From: Planctomycetota bacterium
GTDB taxonomy: Bacteria; Planctomycetota; Phycisphaerae; UBA1845
DNA length: 64,000 nt
Direction of reading: 5' to 3'
NCBI GenBank assembly: GCA_016208685.1
Contig: JACQXM010000040.1
Location: forward strand, 1 to 64,000
In this document: piece after piece, positions 1 through 7,905 of the stretch
How the letters are laid out: each line of letters starts with the position of its first letter
Position numbering within the stretch: position 1 is the first letter of the stretch
Position numbers and translations under genes: made by a program
Notes under the pieces: generated by a model
Seen by the model: only the letters and a program-made list of their open reading frames with translations
Databases searched by the model: none
Told to the model about the DNA's origin: nothing

Positions 1-4
1 CGGG

Positions 5-1426
5 ATGTCGCTCAACTTCGAGAACGCCAAGGGGAAGCACTTCCGCGGCTCGATCTGGCAGAGCTCCGAGCAGGACGACGGCGATCGCCTGCGCCAGCTT
101 CTGGCGGAGAATCGCAATTACGACCGGCGGCTGCTCAAGGCGCTTCCCGCCAACCGGCGGATGATCCTGCGCGGCTACGCCCGGCGGCTCTGGTTTTGGA
201 AGAGGCCGACCGGGGTGGCCGTGGCGTCGGTGCTGTCGCCGCTGGGCCACTTTGCGGCATCGGCCGGCGGGAACGCTCCCCCCATCGACCTCGGCGCGTT
301 ACGGGACCATGTGGAGCGGCTGGTGGGTGACAGGCGTGTGCCCCATATTATCGGGGTGTGCAGCCCGACCGGCTTCACCGACGACGCGCGCAACGCGCGG
401 CTCGACGCCGAAAACGTCACGGTGGTGCTGGTCGAACCGCGCGCCGAGGGTGGTTGGAGCGTGCACGCCTCGGGCGACGCCGTGGACCCGCGGCTGCTCA
501 AAATATTCGATCCTGAGGGGCCGAAGCAGAAGGTGGAGCGGGTCCGACGGCTGGTCGAGGAACACAGCGCCGACCTGCTCACCGGCGGCGTGTCGCTGGA
601 GACGCTGGTACGCGAGGCCAACCTCCCGGAACCGGCCGTCCGCCAGGCGCTGGAGAACCTCTCGGCGGAGGATCCGGAGCTGCGGGTGGCGGCGCACGGG
701 AATGAATTCGTGCTGTTCCGCGGAGCACCGGCCACGCGGCAGGAGAAGAAAACGGTGAACGTCATCGAGCGTATCAAACAGTTGTTCTCCGGCGAGGGCG
801 ATGCGGGTCAGAAGATCAACGTGCTTTCCGAGCGCCGCGCGCTGCTGGCCCAGCGTCGCGACCGCATGTACGAGGACATTGCGAAGCTGGAGCACAAGGA
901 AGCCGAGCTGCTGGCGGCCGGAAAGGCCGCCACCTCCGCCGTGCCCCGCCGCCGCCTGGCGGCGCAGCTGGCTCAGATGCGCAAGGACATCGCGCGGCAG
1001 AACACCACCGCGGCCATGCTCAACCAGCAGATCAACATCATCAGCACCGACATCCACAACCTCACGCTCATCCAGCAGGGTAAGCTGGCCGAGCTGCCGG
1101 ACACCGAAACGCTTACCGAGCACGCGGTGCAGGCGGAGGAGATGCTGGAGACACTGAAGGCCGACGCCGAGTTGGTGGGCGGCCTGGGGATGGGACTGGA
1201 ACAATCGTTGGTCAGCGCCGAGGAGGAGGCGATCCTGCGAGAGTTCGAGGGGGGAGAAGAGAGGCCGGAGAAAGCCAAACAACCACCGGCGCCGGAGGCG
1301 CGTGCCGTAAAGGCGCCGCCGAATGCAAAAGCGGATTCGAGGTCGGCACCTGCTCTTCCTGAGGAAGGCCACGCGCCGGCGGCGCACGAGGATTTGGGCG
1401 GGCGCGGCGACGCGGAGTTGACGTAA
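5..1426 (+). CDS. Winged-helix plus ESCRT-III-like (Snf7-type) coiled-coil protein
   Basis: This 473-residue protein has three visible parts. Residues about 95-170 form an alternating alpha/beta region. Residues about 174-240 look like a winged helix: helices from KQKVERVRRLVEE, then LETLVREANLPEPAVRQAL, then a beta wing ending NEFVLFRG. Residues about 253-415 begin with a short amphipathic segment (VIERIKQLFSG). They continue as a long basic helical hairpin (about 273-355), shorter helices, and an acidic helix with LREFEGGEE near 411-419. That order (membrane-inserting N-terminus, basic alpha1-alpha2 hairpin, acidic C-terminus) is the ESCRT-III plan, closest to Snf7/CHMP4. The tail (420-473) is Pro/Ala/Glu rich and probably disordered. 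The family call is inferred from pattern, not from a search. Only four bases precede the ATG, so the true start or an operon partner may lie outside the window. Confidence 0.55.
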   Translation: MSLNFENAKGKHFRGSIWQSSEQDDGDRLRQLLAENRNYDRRLLKALPANRRMILRGYARRLWFWKRPTGVAVASVLSPLGHFAASAGGNAPPIDLGALRDHVERLVGDRRVPHIIGVCSPTGFTDDARNARLDAENVTVVLVEPRAEGGWSVHASGDAVDPRLLKIFDPEGPKQKVERVRRLVEEHSADLLTGGVSLETLVREANLPEPAVRQALENLSAEDPELRVAAHGNEFVLFRGAPATRQEKKTVNVIERIKQLFSGEGDAGQKINVLSERRALLAQRRDRMYEDIAKLEHKEAELLAAGKAATSAVPRRRLAAQLAQMRKDIARQNTTAAMLNQQINIISTDIHNLTLIQQGKLAELPDTETLTEHAVQAEEMLETLKADAELVGGLGMGLEQSLVSAEEEAILREFEGGEERPEKAKQPPAPEARAVKAPPNAKADSRSAPALPEEGHAPAAHEDLGGRGDAELT

Positions 1427-1457
1427 CGGCCGGCGCGACGCCGGGCGCGGAGTCAGA

Positions 1458-1712
1458 ATGTCGCGAACGAAGCGAGTGCTGCAAGCAGTGGTCGGGGGCA
1501 CCTCGGATGCCGGCATCCGGTTTGGCGATCGCCGACGGTTGCTCAAGGCGCTTGGCTTCGAGGAGCGCACGCGCGGGGACCATCATATCTTCACACACGA
1601 GGGAGTTGTCGAGATTGTCAATCTCCAGCCGCGCGGCTCGCTGGCCAAGCCCTATCAGGTCAAGCAGGTCCGGCAGTTGGTGTTCAAGTACCGTTTGGGG
1701 CTGCATTCATGA
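1458..1712 (+). CDS. hicA: HicA-like mRNA interferase toxin
   Basis: The 84-residue protein contains RRLLKALGFEERTRGDHHIF, the typical HicA double-stranded-RNA-binding-like core. The His pair in GDHHIF matches the catalytic histidine region. HicA toxins cleave mRNA and tmRNA and are neutralised by HicB. Its stop overlaps the start of the next gene (ATGA at 1709-1712), the usual hicA-hicB arrangement. The first 20 or so residues are not part of the conserved domain, so translation could start further in. The pair lies between the first and second ESCRT-III-like genes on the same strand. Confidence 0.8.
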   Translation: MSRTKRVLQAVVGGTSDAGIRFGDRRRLLKALGFEERTRGDHHIFTHEGVVEIVNLQPRGSLAKPYQVKQVRQLVFKYRLGLHS

Positions 1713-1915
1713 AATACGAGGTGATTCTCTACTGGTCGCACGAGGACGATGCGTTCATCGCGGAGATTCCCGAGCTTCCGGGCTGCATGGCCGACGGCAA
1801 AACGTATCAGGCCGCCCTGCGTGCGGTCGAGCGGGTGGCCAAACAATGGATCGCGGTCGCGAAGGAACTTGGGCGTGACGTTCCCCGCGCCAAGGGACGG
1901 TTGTTGTATGCGTGA
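1709..1915 (+). CDS. hicB: HicB-like antitoxin (short form)
   Basis: The 68-residue protein has the HicB partial RNase H fold signature: YEVILYWSHEDDAFIAEIPE, then LPGCMADGKTYQAALRAVE. HicB binds HicA and blocks it. This short version ends after the fold and lacks a recognisable C-terminal DNA-binding ribbon-helix-helix or HTH domain. Autoregulation by HicB alone is therefore not evident. It overlaps hicA by four bases and is almost certainly co-translated with it. Confidence 0.85.
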   Translation: MKYEVILYWSHEDDAFIAEIPELPGCMADGKTYQAALRAVERVAKQWIAVAKELGRDVPRAKGRLLYA

Positions 1916-2059
1916 CCGCGGCACCGATCAGCGCGCACGCCGCAACTTGGGCACTAAGCGCATGCGGAGGCTCCACCCGGTCCGGTGGCGTGGCCTCGGT
2001 TGCGCCAGTCTCCCCAGGGGCAGGCGCACAGGGTATGTGGCTACAGCGGGATCGTACTG

Positions 2060-2665
2060 ATGGCCTTTCTTGACTGGCTCACCAAACGCAAGAAGCCGCT
2101 CTCGCAGATGACCCGCGCCGAGCTGCGCCGGCAGGAGTTGCTTCTGGAGAAGGACCGCAACCAGCTTCTCAACCGCGTTACCAAACTCGCCAAGGACAAG
2201 CAGGGGCTCTTCGAGCGCGGGGCGCAGGAGAAGACGCCGGAGGTCCGGCGCATGCTGGCGCAGGAGTTCGAGCTTCGCACCAGCGAGCAACTCATGCTCA
2301 GCCGGCAGCTCAACATCCGCGGCAAGGAAATGATGACGGTTTCGCGGCTGCGGATGCTGCGTGAGAACGCCGACCGCGCCGGGCGTTCCAGCAGGCTCGG
2401 GTTGGTCAGCGAGGCCGACATCCTCCGACTCGGCAAGCTGATAGAATCCGACGCCGTCAAGGCGGAGCTCTACCAGGAGCGCCTGGACGAAATCCTTTCG
2501 CTGGGCGCGGAGGTGGATCAGGGCGCGGCGTCGCTGAGCGAAGCCGGCAAGACGGTGCTGGACGTGTGGGACAAAATGGACCAAGGCGTCCTCACGGACA
2601 GCACCGAGGCCTTCGACGAGGCGGACCGTTCCGTCCGCGAGCGCCAGGCGGCGAAGGAGGCATAG
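2060..2665 (+). CDS. ESCRT-III-like coiled-coil protein
   Basis: This 201-residue, nearly all-helical protein starts with a short hydrophobic-basic segment (MAFLDWLTKRKK). A long charged helical hairpin follows at about 18-105, and a second helical group at about 116-172 (from VSEADILRLGKLIES). The C-terminus is acidic then charged (DSTEAFDEADRSVRERQ). The amphipathic start, basic hairpin and acidic tail match the ESCRT-III/PspA superfamily plan, although sequence identity to any one member looks low. The ATG at 2060 was chosen because it creates the amphipathic N-terminus; an in-frame GTG lies further upstream at 1985. It follows hicB after 144 bp and precedes another ESCRT-III-like gene. 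Confidence 0.5.
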   Translation: MAFLDWLTKRKKPLSQMTRAELRRQELLLEKDRNQLLNRVTKLAKDKQGLFERGAQEKTPEVRRMLAQEFELRTSEQLMLSRQLNIRGKEMMTVSRLRMLRENADRAGRSSRLGLVSEADILRLGKLIESDAVKAELYQERLDEILSLGAEVDQGAASLSEAGKTVLDVWDKMDQGVLTDSTEAFDEADRSVRERQAAKEA

Positions 2666-2689
2666 CCGCGACTTCGCGCCCGTCGCCGC

Positions 2690-2822
2690 GACGCCTTGGC
2701 GACAGTAGGGGCTGGGTGGCCGACCGCTTCAGCGGTGGGGGAGCCGAGCGCTTCGCGAATGAAGAATGGTGAATGCGGAATGCGGAAACAGAGCCGCGAC
2801 TGTGAGGGAGCGGGCAAGGTGA
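2690..2822. repeat. Dispersed intergenic hairpin repeat, copy 1
   Basis: This non-coding segment holds ACCGCTTCAGCGGTGGGGGA, then a run containing GTGAATGCGGAATGCGGAAA and CAGAGCCGCGACTGTGAGGG. The same blocks recur at 56884-57000 and, inverted, at 60041-60214. It fills most of the gap between two ESCRT-III-like genes. Confidence 0.7.
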
Positions 2823-2897
2823 GCGGCGTAGCAACGAGGCCGCGAAGAGCAGAATGACCAGTGCCGCCACCGTGGTGGAACAGAGGATGGCTGAGTG

Positions 2898-3512
2898 ATG
2901 GCCCTATTTAAGTCCGCCGAAGAACGCCGCATCGAACGCGACATCAAGATCCGCCAGGGCATCCGGCGCATCGAGAAGTCCATCCGCGAACAGGCCAAGT
3001 TCCAGGATGAGTTCATCCGCAACGCGCAGCAGGCCAGGCGCATCGGCGACACGAACCAGTACGCCTTCATCCGCAACTCGCTCAAGAAGACGGCCACCAT
3101 CCGTAAGATGCTGGAACGGCAGCTTCTGGCGGTCAAAAACGCCCTGATCATCAAGCGGCAGGCCGAGGCGTCCGCCGACTTCGCCAAGAGCATGGCCCTC
3201 ATGGCGGGCGAGATCGGCAAGCTCTTCGGCGAAACCGACCTCGTCAAGACTCAGGCGGACTGGGAGAAGGCCATGGTCCAGTCGCAGACCATGGAGGAGC
3301 GCATGAACATGTTCCTCGACGCCGTCGAGGACGTCGCGGCGCAGGACGTCGAGCTCTCCGCCGCCGGCGACCGCGAGGTGGTCACCGACGAGGAAATCGA
3401 CCGGCTCATCGACGCCGAGGCGGAGGCGGAACACCAGAAGGAACTCGACAAGCTCGCCGGCCTGCGCGCCGAGCTCAACTCGCTCAAACAGCAGGGGGAG
3501 AAGCAGAAGTAG
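2898..3512 (+). CDS. ESCRT-III-like protein (Vps2/CHMP1-like)
   Basis: Of the three related genes this 204-residue protein looks most like eukaryotic/archaeal ESCRT-III. It opens with MALFKSAEERR, then a strongly basic helical hairpin at about 12-90. A connector (ADFAKSMALMAGEIGKLFGE) resembles the CHMP alpha3 region. A helix at 114-146 (WEKAMVQSQTMEERMNMFLD) resembles CHMP alpha4. The tail is acidic (VVTDEEIDRLIDAEAEAE) and ends in a leucine-spaced helix, KLAGLRAELNSLK. That terminal helix partly fits the MIM1 pattern that binds MIT domains of Vps4-type ATPases (LxxxLxxLK kept, the usual Arg and first acidic residue not). No Vps4 or MIT gene is visible in the window. AGAGGATGG precedes the start. 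PspA/Vipp1 kinship is an alternative. Confidence 0.55.
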   Translation: MALFKSAEERRIERDIKIRQGIRRIEKSIREQAKFQDEFIRNAQQARRIGDTNQYAFIRNSLKKTATIRKMLERQLLAVKNALIIKRQAEASADFAKSMALMAGEIGKLFGETDLVKTQADWEKAMVQSQTMEERMNMFLDAVEDVAAQDVELSAAGDREVVTDEEIDRLIDAEAEAEHQKELDKLAGLRAELNSLKQQGEKQK

Positions 3513-3540
3513 GGGGGGCACGCCCAACGGGCGACATATC

Positions 3541-3558
3541 CGTCGAGGGCGCTCGACG
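3541..3558. other. Hairpin downstream of the ESCRT-III-like genes
   Basis: A 7-bp perfect inverted repeat, CGTCGAG and CTCGACG with a 4-base loop, lies 29 bases past the last ESCRT-III-like stop codon. There is no T-tract, so intrinsic termination is doubtful. Nothing else was recognised between 3513 and 3801. Confidence 0.35.
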
Positions 3559-3801
3559 GGAAGTCGCCGGGCGCCGGCCTCGTCTGGCCAATTGCGGCCC
3601 ATGCTCCTTGGTTATGTCGATCTACGCGGCGCAACTCTTGGACCGTGTGCAGCCGTGTGTACCGTGCATGACCGCTCGTTTGCACTGGCGTTACTGAGCC
3701 TACCTCGGTAGCTCCGTGCCTTCTCCTTCCGCGATCGTCGGTCGCCTCTCCCACCGCGGAAGCAGTGGCGCATCCGCCGAGGTGGATCGCGCCGCCGCCC
3801 G

Positions 3802-4308
3802 CTACGCCTTCTTTCGCCCCTGGTGTTGCTCGCGGAGTTGCTTGATGGCCCGGCGGTTGGCGATCTCGTCGGCATCGGACATGTTGTCGATGATGAGCCG
3901 GCCGTCGAGGTGGTCGGTCTCGTGTTGCCAGACGCGGGCCTTGAGATCCTCACCGCTTACTTCGAACGATCGACCGGCGGCGTCGAACGCCTGCATCAGG
4001 GCGCGCTGGGCGCGGCGCAGGCACCCTTCGGAGGCCTCGGCGCCGCCGCCGAGTTCGAGGAAGCGAGGGTTTATGCAGATCAGGTCGTCGCCGCCCTCGC
4101 CGGTGGGGTTGCAAACGAAGAAGCGAAGCGGTATTCCAACCTGCGGAGCCGCGAGCCCGATGCCCTTGGCCTCGCGCATGAGGGCCAGCATCCGCTCCGC
4201 GACTGCCTGGAGCGCGGGTCCGAATTCGGTCACCGGCGGGCACTTTCGCTTCAGGACCGGCTCCGGGTAGTATCGTAGGCGCAACTTGGCGGGGGCGGGC
4301 AGCTTCAC
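3802..4308 (-). CDS. def: Peptide deformylase
   Basis: The enzyme removes the N-formyl group from nascent proteins. All three family motifs are present: GIGLAAPQVG at about residues 50-59, EGCLR at 94-98 with the metal-binding Cys96, and QHETDH at 128-133 with His129, Glu130 and His133. Length (168 residues) is normal. The open frame runs much further upstream, but that part is antisense to the TPR gene. I chose the GTG at 4308, which gives VKLPAPAKLRLRYYPEPVL; another GTG at 4332 is possible. The start is therefore uncertain. It is divergent from the TPR gene, with a shared upstream region of about 110 bp. Confidence 0.9.
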   Translation of the reverse strand: MKLPAPAKLRLRYYPEPVLKRKCPPVTEFGPALQAVAERMLALMREAKGIGLAAPQVGIPLRFFVCNPTGEGGDDLICINPRFLELGGGAEASEGCLRRAQRALMQAFDAAGRSFEVSGEDLKARVWQHETDHLDGRLIIDNMSDADEIANRRAIKQLREQHQGRKKA

Positions 4309-4422
4309 CAGCGGCGGTTTCCTCGCGGGCACGCGCGTGGGCCCGGGGCCGCTCCCCAGGCTGCTTGACACCGGCTTGGGCGGCGATAGTATCACTTGAT
4401 TGTCGCGTGTAAAGAGTGGTCG

Positions 4423-5883
4423 ATGCTCAAGAAGAAAGACCCCGGGGCACAGACCCCGGTAGATTCCAACCAGCGATACGCCACCAGCCCCGAGGACCGT
4501 GCGAAAGCCAAGAAATGGTTTCAGCGCGCGCGGGAGCTGGGGGACAAGCGCCAATTCGACTACGCCATCGAATACTACGTGAGCGGGCTGGAGTTCTGGC
4601 CCGACGCGGTGGAGGAGGCCTGCAAGCCGCTCCATGGTTGTGCCGTCGCCCGCCGTCAGACCGGGGGTAAGAAGCCGGGCATCAAGGACACCATGAAGCG
4701 ATCGCTGAACGACAAGGACGCCAAGAAGGCGTTCATCAATGCGCTGTGGCTGTTCGGACACGAGCCGGAGAACCCGACCTACATAGAACACGTGGCCCGC
4801 AACGCCGCCCGCCTCCGCGCCGAGGATGTCGCGAAGTGGGCAGCGGCCATCGGTATCAAGGCCCTGGAATCCAACCCCAAGACGTCGGTCAAGCAGTTCC
4901 AGGCGACGGTTCAGCTCCTCGAGGAGTTGGGGGATCGGGCCGTCGAACGCGGCGAAACGCCGTTCGCGTGCGAGGTCTACCAGATGGGGGTCGACGTTCT
5001 GCACTCGCTCCGCGCCCGCCACCCCGGCGACAACAACGTGGACAACGCCTTGCGCGATCTTTCCACCAAGCTGACCATCACCAAGGGCAAGTACAAGGAC
5101 GGCGGCGAGTCCTTCCGCGAGAGTATCGCGGACCAGGAGGCGCAGAAGGACCTGCATGACCGCCAGCGCACGTTCCAGAGCGACGAGCGGATGGACGAGC
5201 TCATCGAGAAGGCTCAGGCGGCCTACGACGCGAATCCCGGTGAGCCCCGGGCGCTGAACGAGCTGGTCGGCCTGTTGTGCCGGCAGGAAAAGGACGAGTA
5301 CGAGACGCGGGCCATCGGCGTGTTGGTCGCCGAGTTCAAGCGGACCAGTGAATACCGCCACAAACTCCTCGCCGACGATATCCGTATGAAGCAACTGACG
5401 CGGGCCCTCCGTCGAGCGCAGAAATCCGGCGATGAGGCCGCCGCCAAGGAGGCGCAGATCGCCAGCCTGCGTTTCGACCTGAAGGTCTTCAAGGAGCGCA
5501 TCGAGCGCTACCCCACGGACAACCGCATCAAGTTCGAATACGCGGTCCGCCTGTTCAACGCCGGGCGGTTTGACGATGCCATCCCGTTGTTCCAGGCCGC
5601 CCGCGCCGATCCCAAAAACCGCACCGCCTGCGGCATGTACCTGGGCCGGTGTTTCTTCAAGAAGAAGTACTTTCCCCAGGCGATCGCCGCGTTGCAGGAG
5701 GAGATCGCCGGGTACCCCTACTCCGATGACGACCTTGCCAAGCAAATGAACTACTGGCTGGGGCGGGCGCAGGAGGCGGCCGGAGATATCTCCGCGGCCC
5801 GGGAGACCTATGGCAAAATCCTGCAACTCGACTACAACTATCGCGACGTGCGTGCTAAACTGGACCAGTTGCCGGCGGTGTAG
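4423..5883 (+). CDS. Tetratricopeptide-repeat protein
   Basis: This 486-residue soluble protein has no signal peptide. It contains TPR-like helix pairs: an N-terminal unit (AKKWFQRARELGDKRQFDYA) and clear C-terminal repeats (FEYAVRLFNAGRFDDAIPLF, then YLGRCFFKKKYFPQAIAALQ, then YWLGRAQEAAGDISAARETY). The middle is charged and helical with DNA/RNA-free composition typical of scaffold proteins. No catalytic motif is seen. ATG 4423 was preferred over an upstream in-frame start at 4396 because AAAGAGTGG lies just before it. It is followed by rpsT after 50 bp, so the two may be co-transcribed. Partner and role are unknown. Confidence 0.85.
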   Translation: MLKKKDPGAQTPVDSNQRYATSPEDRAKAKKWFQRARELGDKRQFDYAIEYYVSGLEFWPDAVEEACKPLHGCAVARRQTGGKKPGIKDTMKRSLNDKDAKKAFINALWLFGHEPENPTYIEHVARNAARLRAEDVAKWAAAIGIKALESNPKTSVKQFQATVQLLEELGDRAVERGETPFACEVYQMGVDVLHSLRARHPGDNNVDNALRDLSTKLTITKGKYKDGGESFRESIADQEAQKDLHDRQRTFQSDERMDELIEKAQAAYDANPGEPRALNELVGLLCRQEKDEYETRAIGVLVAEFKRTSEYRHKLLADDIRMKQLTRALRRAQKSGDEAAAKEAQIASLRFDLKVFKERIERYPTDNRIKFEYAVRLFNAGRFDDAIPLFQAARADPKNRTACGMYLGRCFFKKKYFPQAIAALQEEIAGYPYSDDDLAKQMNYWLGRAQEAAGDISAARETYGKILQLDYNYRDVRAKLDQLPAV

Positions 5884-5932
5884 CGGCGTTAAAGGCAGAG
5901 CCCGGCCGGCGCGGGCTTTCGGAGATTGATCG

Positions 5933-6211
5933 GTGGCGAACCTCCCCTCAGCGAAGAAACGCATCAAACAGAACGAGAAGAACCGCGAGCGCAACCGCGC
6001 GCGTCGCTCGGCGGTTAAGACCCAGACGCGAAAACTGGTCGACGCACTGACCCGCTCCGATACCGCGACGGCGGAGAAGCAGTTCGTGGTGCTGACCAAG
6101 AAGCTGGACCAGGTCGCGGCCAAGGGCACGCTGCACAAGAACACCGTCGCCCGCCGCAAATCGCGCCTGGCACGGCGCCTTAACGCGTTACGCGCCAAGA
6201 AGCCCGCATAG
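5933..6211 (+). CDS. rpsT: 30S ribosomal protein S20
   Basis: The 92-residue lysine/arginine-rich protein has the S20 start ANLPSAKKRIKQNEKNRERN and the conserved C-terminal helix with GTLHKNTVARRKSRLARRLN. S20 binds 16S rRNA early in 30S assembly. Translation begins at GTG with GGAG about eight bases upstream. A non-AUG start is also seen in rpsT of other bacteria, where it supports autoregulation; whether that applies here is inference. Confidence 0.97.
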   Translation: MANLPSAKKRIKQNEKNRERNRARRSAVKTQTRKLVDALTRSDTATAEKQFVVLTKKLDQVAAKGTLHKNTVARRKSRLARRLNALRAKKPA

Positions 6212-6320
6212 CAGCAACTCTTTCCACTCGGGTTCTTTCCGTGCCAACGTGGCCGGCAAGGGCGCGCGAAGGGGCACCGGGGCGCCGCCCGACCAGGCCA
6301 GGGGAGTGCGGGTCCGGGCC

Positions 6321-6902
6321 ATGGGCGATGACGGCTCACACCGGTTCGTCTCGCGGGGCGGCGAGAAGCTTGCCGCGACGCTGGATCACTTCGGGATCGA
6401 TGTCAGCGGTCTGACCTGCGCCGACCTCGGAAGCCACGTCGGCGGGTTCGTTGATTGCCTGCTCCGGCGTGGCGCCGCGAAGGTCTACTCCGTCGACACC
6501 GCGTACGGCACTCTCGCCTGGTCGCTGCGTCGCGATCCTCGCGTGGTCGTCCGTGAGCGGACTAACGCCATGCACGTGCGGCTGCCTGAGCGCGTGGCGC
6601 TGGTCACCGTCGACGTCGGCTGGACGAAGCAGGAGCACATCCTTCCCACCTTGGGCCGGATCACCGCGGCGGAGGGGCAGGTGCTCGTCCTGATCAAACC
6701 ACATTACGAATGCGGCGGGCACCGTTTGATTGACGGAGCGCTGCCCGACCAAGCCGTGCCCGACATCGTCGGCAAGGTGATCGACCGTGTGACGGCATCC
6801 GGTTGGACCTGCATAGGCACGGTCGTCAGTCCGCTTCGCGGGCACGGCGGGAACCAAGAGGTGTTCGCGCTGCTTCGCCCCCGCGCAGAGGGCGAAGCGT
6901 GA
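6321..6902 (+). CDS. FtsJ/TlyA-like RNA methyltransferase lacking the S4 domain
   Basis: Residues from HRFVSRGGEKLAATLDHFGI through CADLGSHVGGFVDCLLRRGA match the Rossmann methyltransferase domain of TlyA-type rRNA 2'-O-methyltransferases. Motif I is degenerate (DLGSHVGGF, where DxGxSxGGF is usual). The later KPHYE and RGHGGNQEVFALL blocks are also TlyA-like. TlyA normally carries an N-terminal S4 RNA-binding domain, which is absent here. The ATG at 6321 was chosen; GTG codons at 6249 and 6306 are alternatives. It follows rpsT by about 110 bp. Target RNA is unknown. Confidence 0.75.
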   Translation: MGDDGSHRFVSRGGEKLAATLDHFGIDVSGLTCADLGSHVGGFVDCLLRRGAAKVYSVDTAYGTLAWSLRRDPRVVVRERTNAMHVRLPERVALVTVDVGWTKQEHILPTLGRITAAEGQVLVLIKPHYECGGHRLIDGALPDQAVPDIVGKVIDRVTASGWTCIGTVVSPLRGHGGNQEVFALLRPRAEGEA

Positions 6903-6929
6903 CGATCGGTCCCTCATCCGGGACGAACC

Positions 6930-7012
6930 GCGCCGCGGTACTGGTCAGCGCAGTGAGATCGGTCGGCGCCGCGGGACTGGTCAGCGCTATGGGACCGGCT
7001 TTCCAGCCGGTC
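6930..7012. repeat. Short imperfect tandem repeat followed by a hairpin
   Basis: Two imperfect 35-40-base units share GCCGCGG/ACTGGTCAGCGC around 6930 and 6970. A perfect hairpin follows, ACCGGCT-TTCC-AGCCGGT (6994-7011). It sits between convergent genes and may act as a shared terminator, although no T-tract follows. Nothing was recognised from 7012 to 7119. Confidence 0.5.
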
Positions 7013-7119
7013 ATCCTGCTGATCAAAGCAACCTTGCCGCCGGATTCAGCCCGTGACCGGCGATGCGCCGGCAGGGCAGGTGCCCCGGAAGGTCATGACA
7101 TGAGTTGCCCAGGCATCGG

Positions 7120-7905
7120 TCACGGAGGTGCGGTCGCGACGGCGCGGGCAACGACGAACACGTTCCAGGTGGTCTCGTCCGGTTTGCGGTCGAACTCGTC
7201 GGTCGCCCCGATGTGCAAGGTGGCAAAGCCGCATCCGTGCAGCAGCGATTCGAGTTCGCCTGCGTCAAAGTAGCGAACGCAATGGGTTTCCTCGGTTGGC
7301 GCGGGCCGTGCCGTACCCTCGCCGCACACCTGAAAGCGCACCGTGCAGCGGTGCCGGGCGATGTCGAGTTCCGCGGAAGTGGTGCGCGTAAGCCTGCCCT
7401 GTGGCGTATCGGCGGTCTTCACCCGATCGGTGGGGCGCAAGTGCAGCACGGCCGGCGCATACCAGCAATCAAACAGCAGCAGGCCGCCAGGCCGCAGGTG
7501 AACGCGCGCCGTGGTCAGCGCATCGTGAACGTCGGCATCCTCGAGCTGGTATCCGAGCACCGCGAACATCATCAGCGCCGCGTCGAAGCGCCGCTCTGCG
7601 CGGAAGCGCCGCAGGTCCGCCCGTGCAAATTCCAAGCGCGCGGCGTCGTCGGATCGAGCGGCCTTGTTTCGCGCCTGCGCGATCATGGACGCGGAACGGT
7701 CCACGCCCAACACGCGGTAGCCGCGCCGCGCCAGCCGCAGGGCGTGTCCGCCCGTGCCGCATCCTAAGTCGAGGATGTCGCATACGCGGCGCTGTGTGTA
7801 ACGATCGAACAGCCGTTCGATCAGGTCGCATTCACCGTCGTAGTCCTTGTCGGCGTAAAGCGCGTCGTAGGCGTCCGCGTAGACGGCACCAAAGGGTTCA
7901 ATCAC
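7120..7905 (-). CDS. SAM-dependent methyltransferase (class I)
   Basis: This 261-residue protein has the SAM-binding motif ILDLGCGTGGHALRLARRGY and the post-motif GVDRSASMIAQARNKA. Later blocks include HLRPGGLLLFDCWYAP. The start is GTG 7905, overlapping the stop of the upstream aminotransferase gene (GTGA), so the two are translationally coupled. Placement at the end of a sugar-modification cluster suggests methylation of a nucleotide sugar or glycan, but the substrate cannot be read from sequence. Confidence 0.85.
   Translation of the reverse strand: MIEPFGAVYADAYDALYADKDYDGECDLIERLFDRYTQRRVCDILDLGCGTGGHALRLARRGYRVLGVDRSASMIAQARNKAARSDDAARLEFARADLRRFRAERRFDAALMMFAVLGYQLEDADVHDALTTARVHLRPGGLLLFDCWYAPAVLHLRPTDRVKTADTPQGRLTRTTSAELDIARHRCTVRFQVCGEGTARPAPTEETHCVRYFDAGELESLLHGCGFATLHIGATDEFDRKPDETTWNVFVVARAVATAPP

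Noticed and set aside
4309..6339. Upstream part of the 845-codon minus-strand frame that ends in peptide deformylase
   Set aside because: Only the last 168 codons match the enzyme. The rest is antisense to the TPR and rpsT genes and has low-complexity composition.
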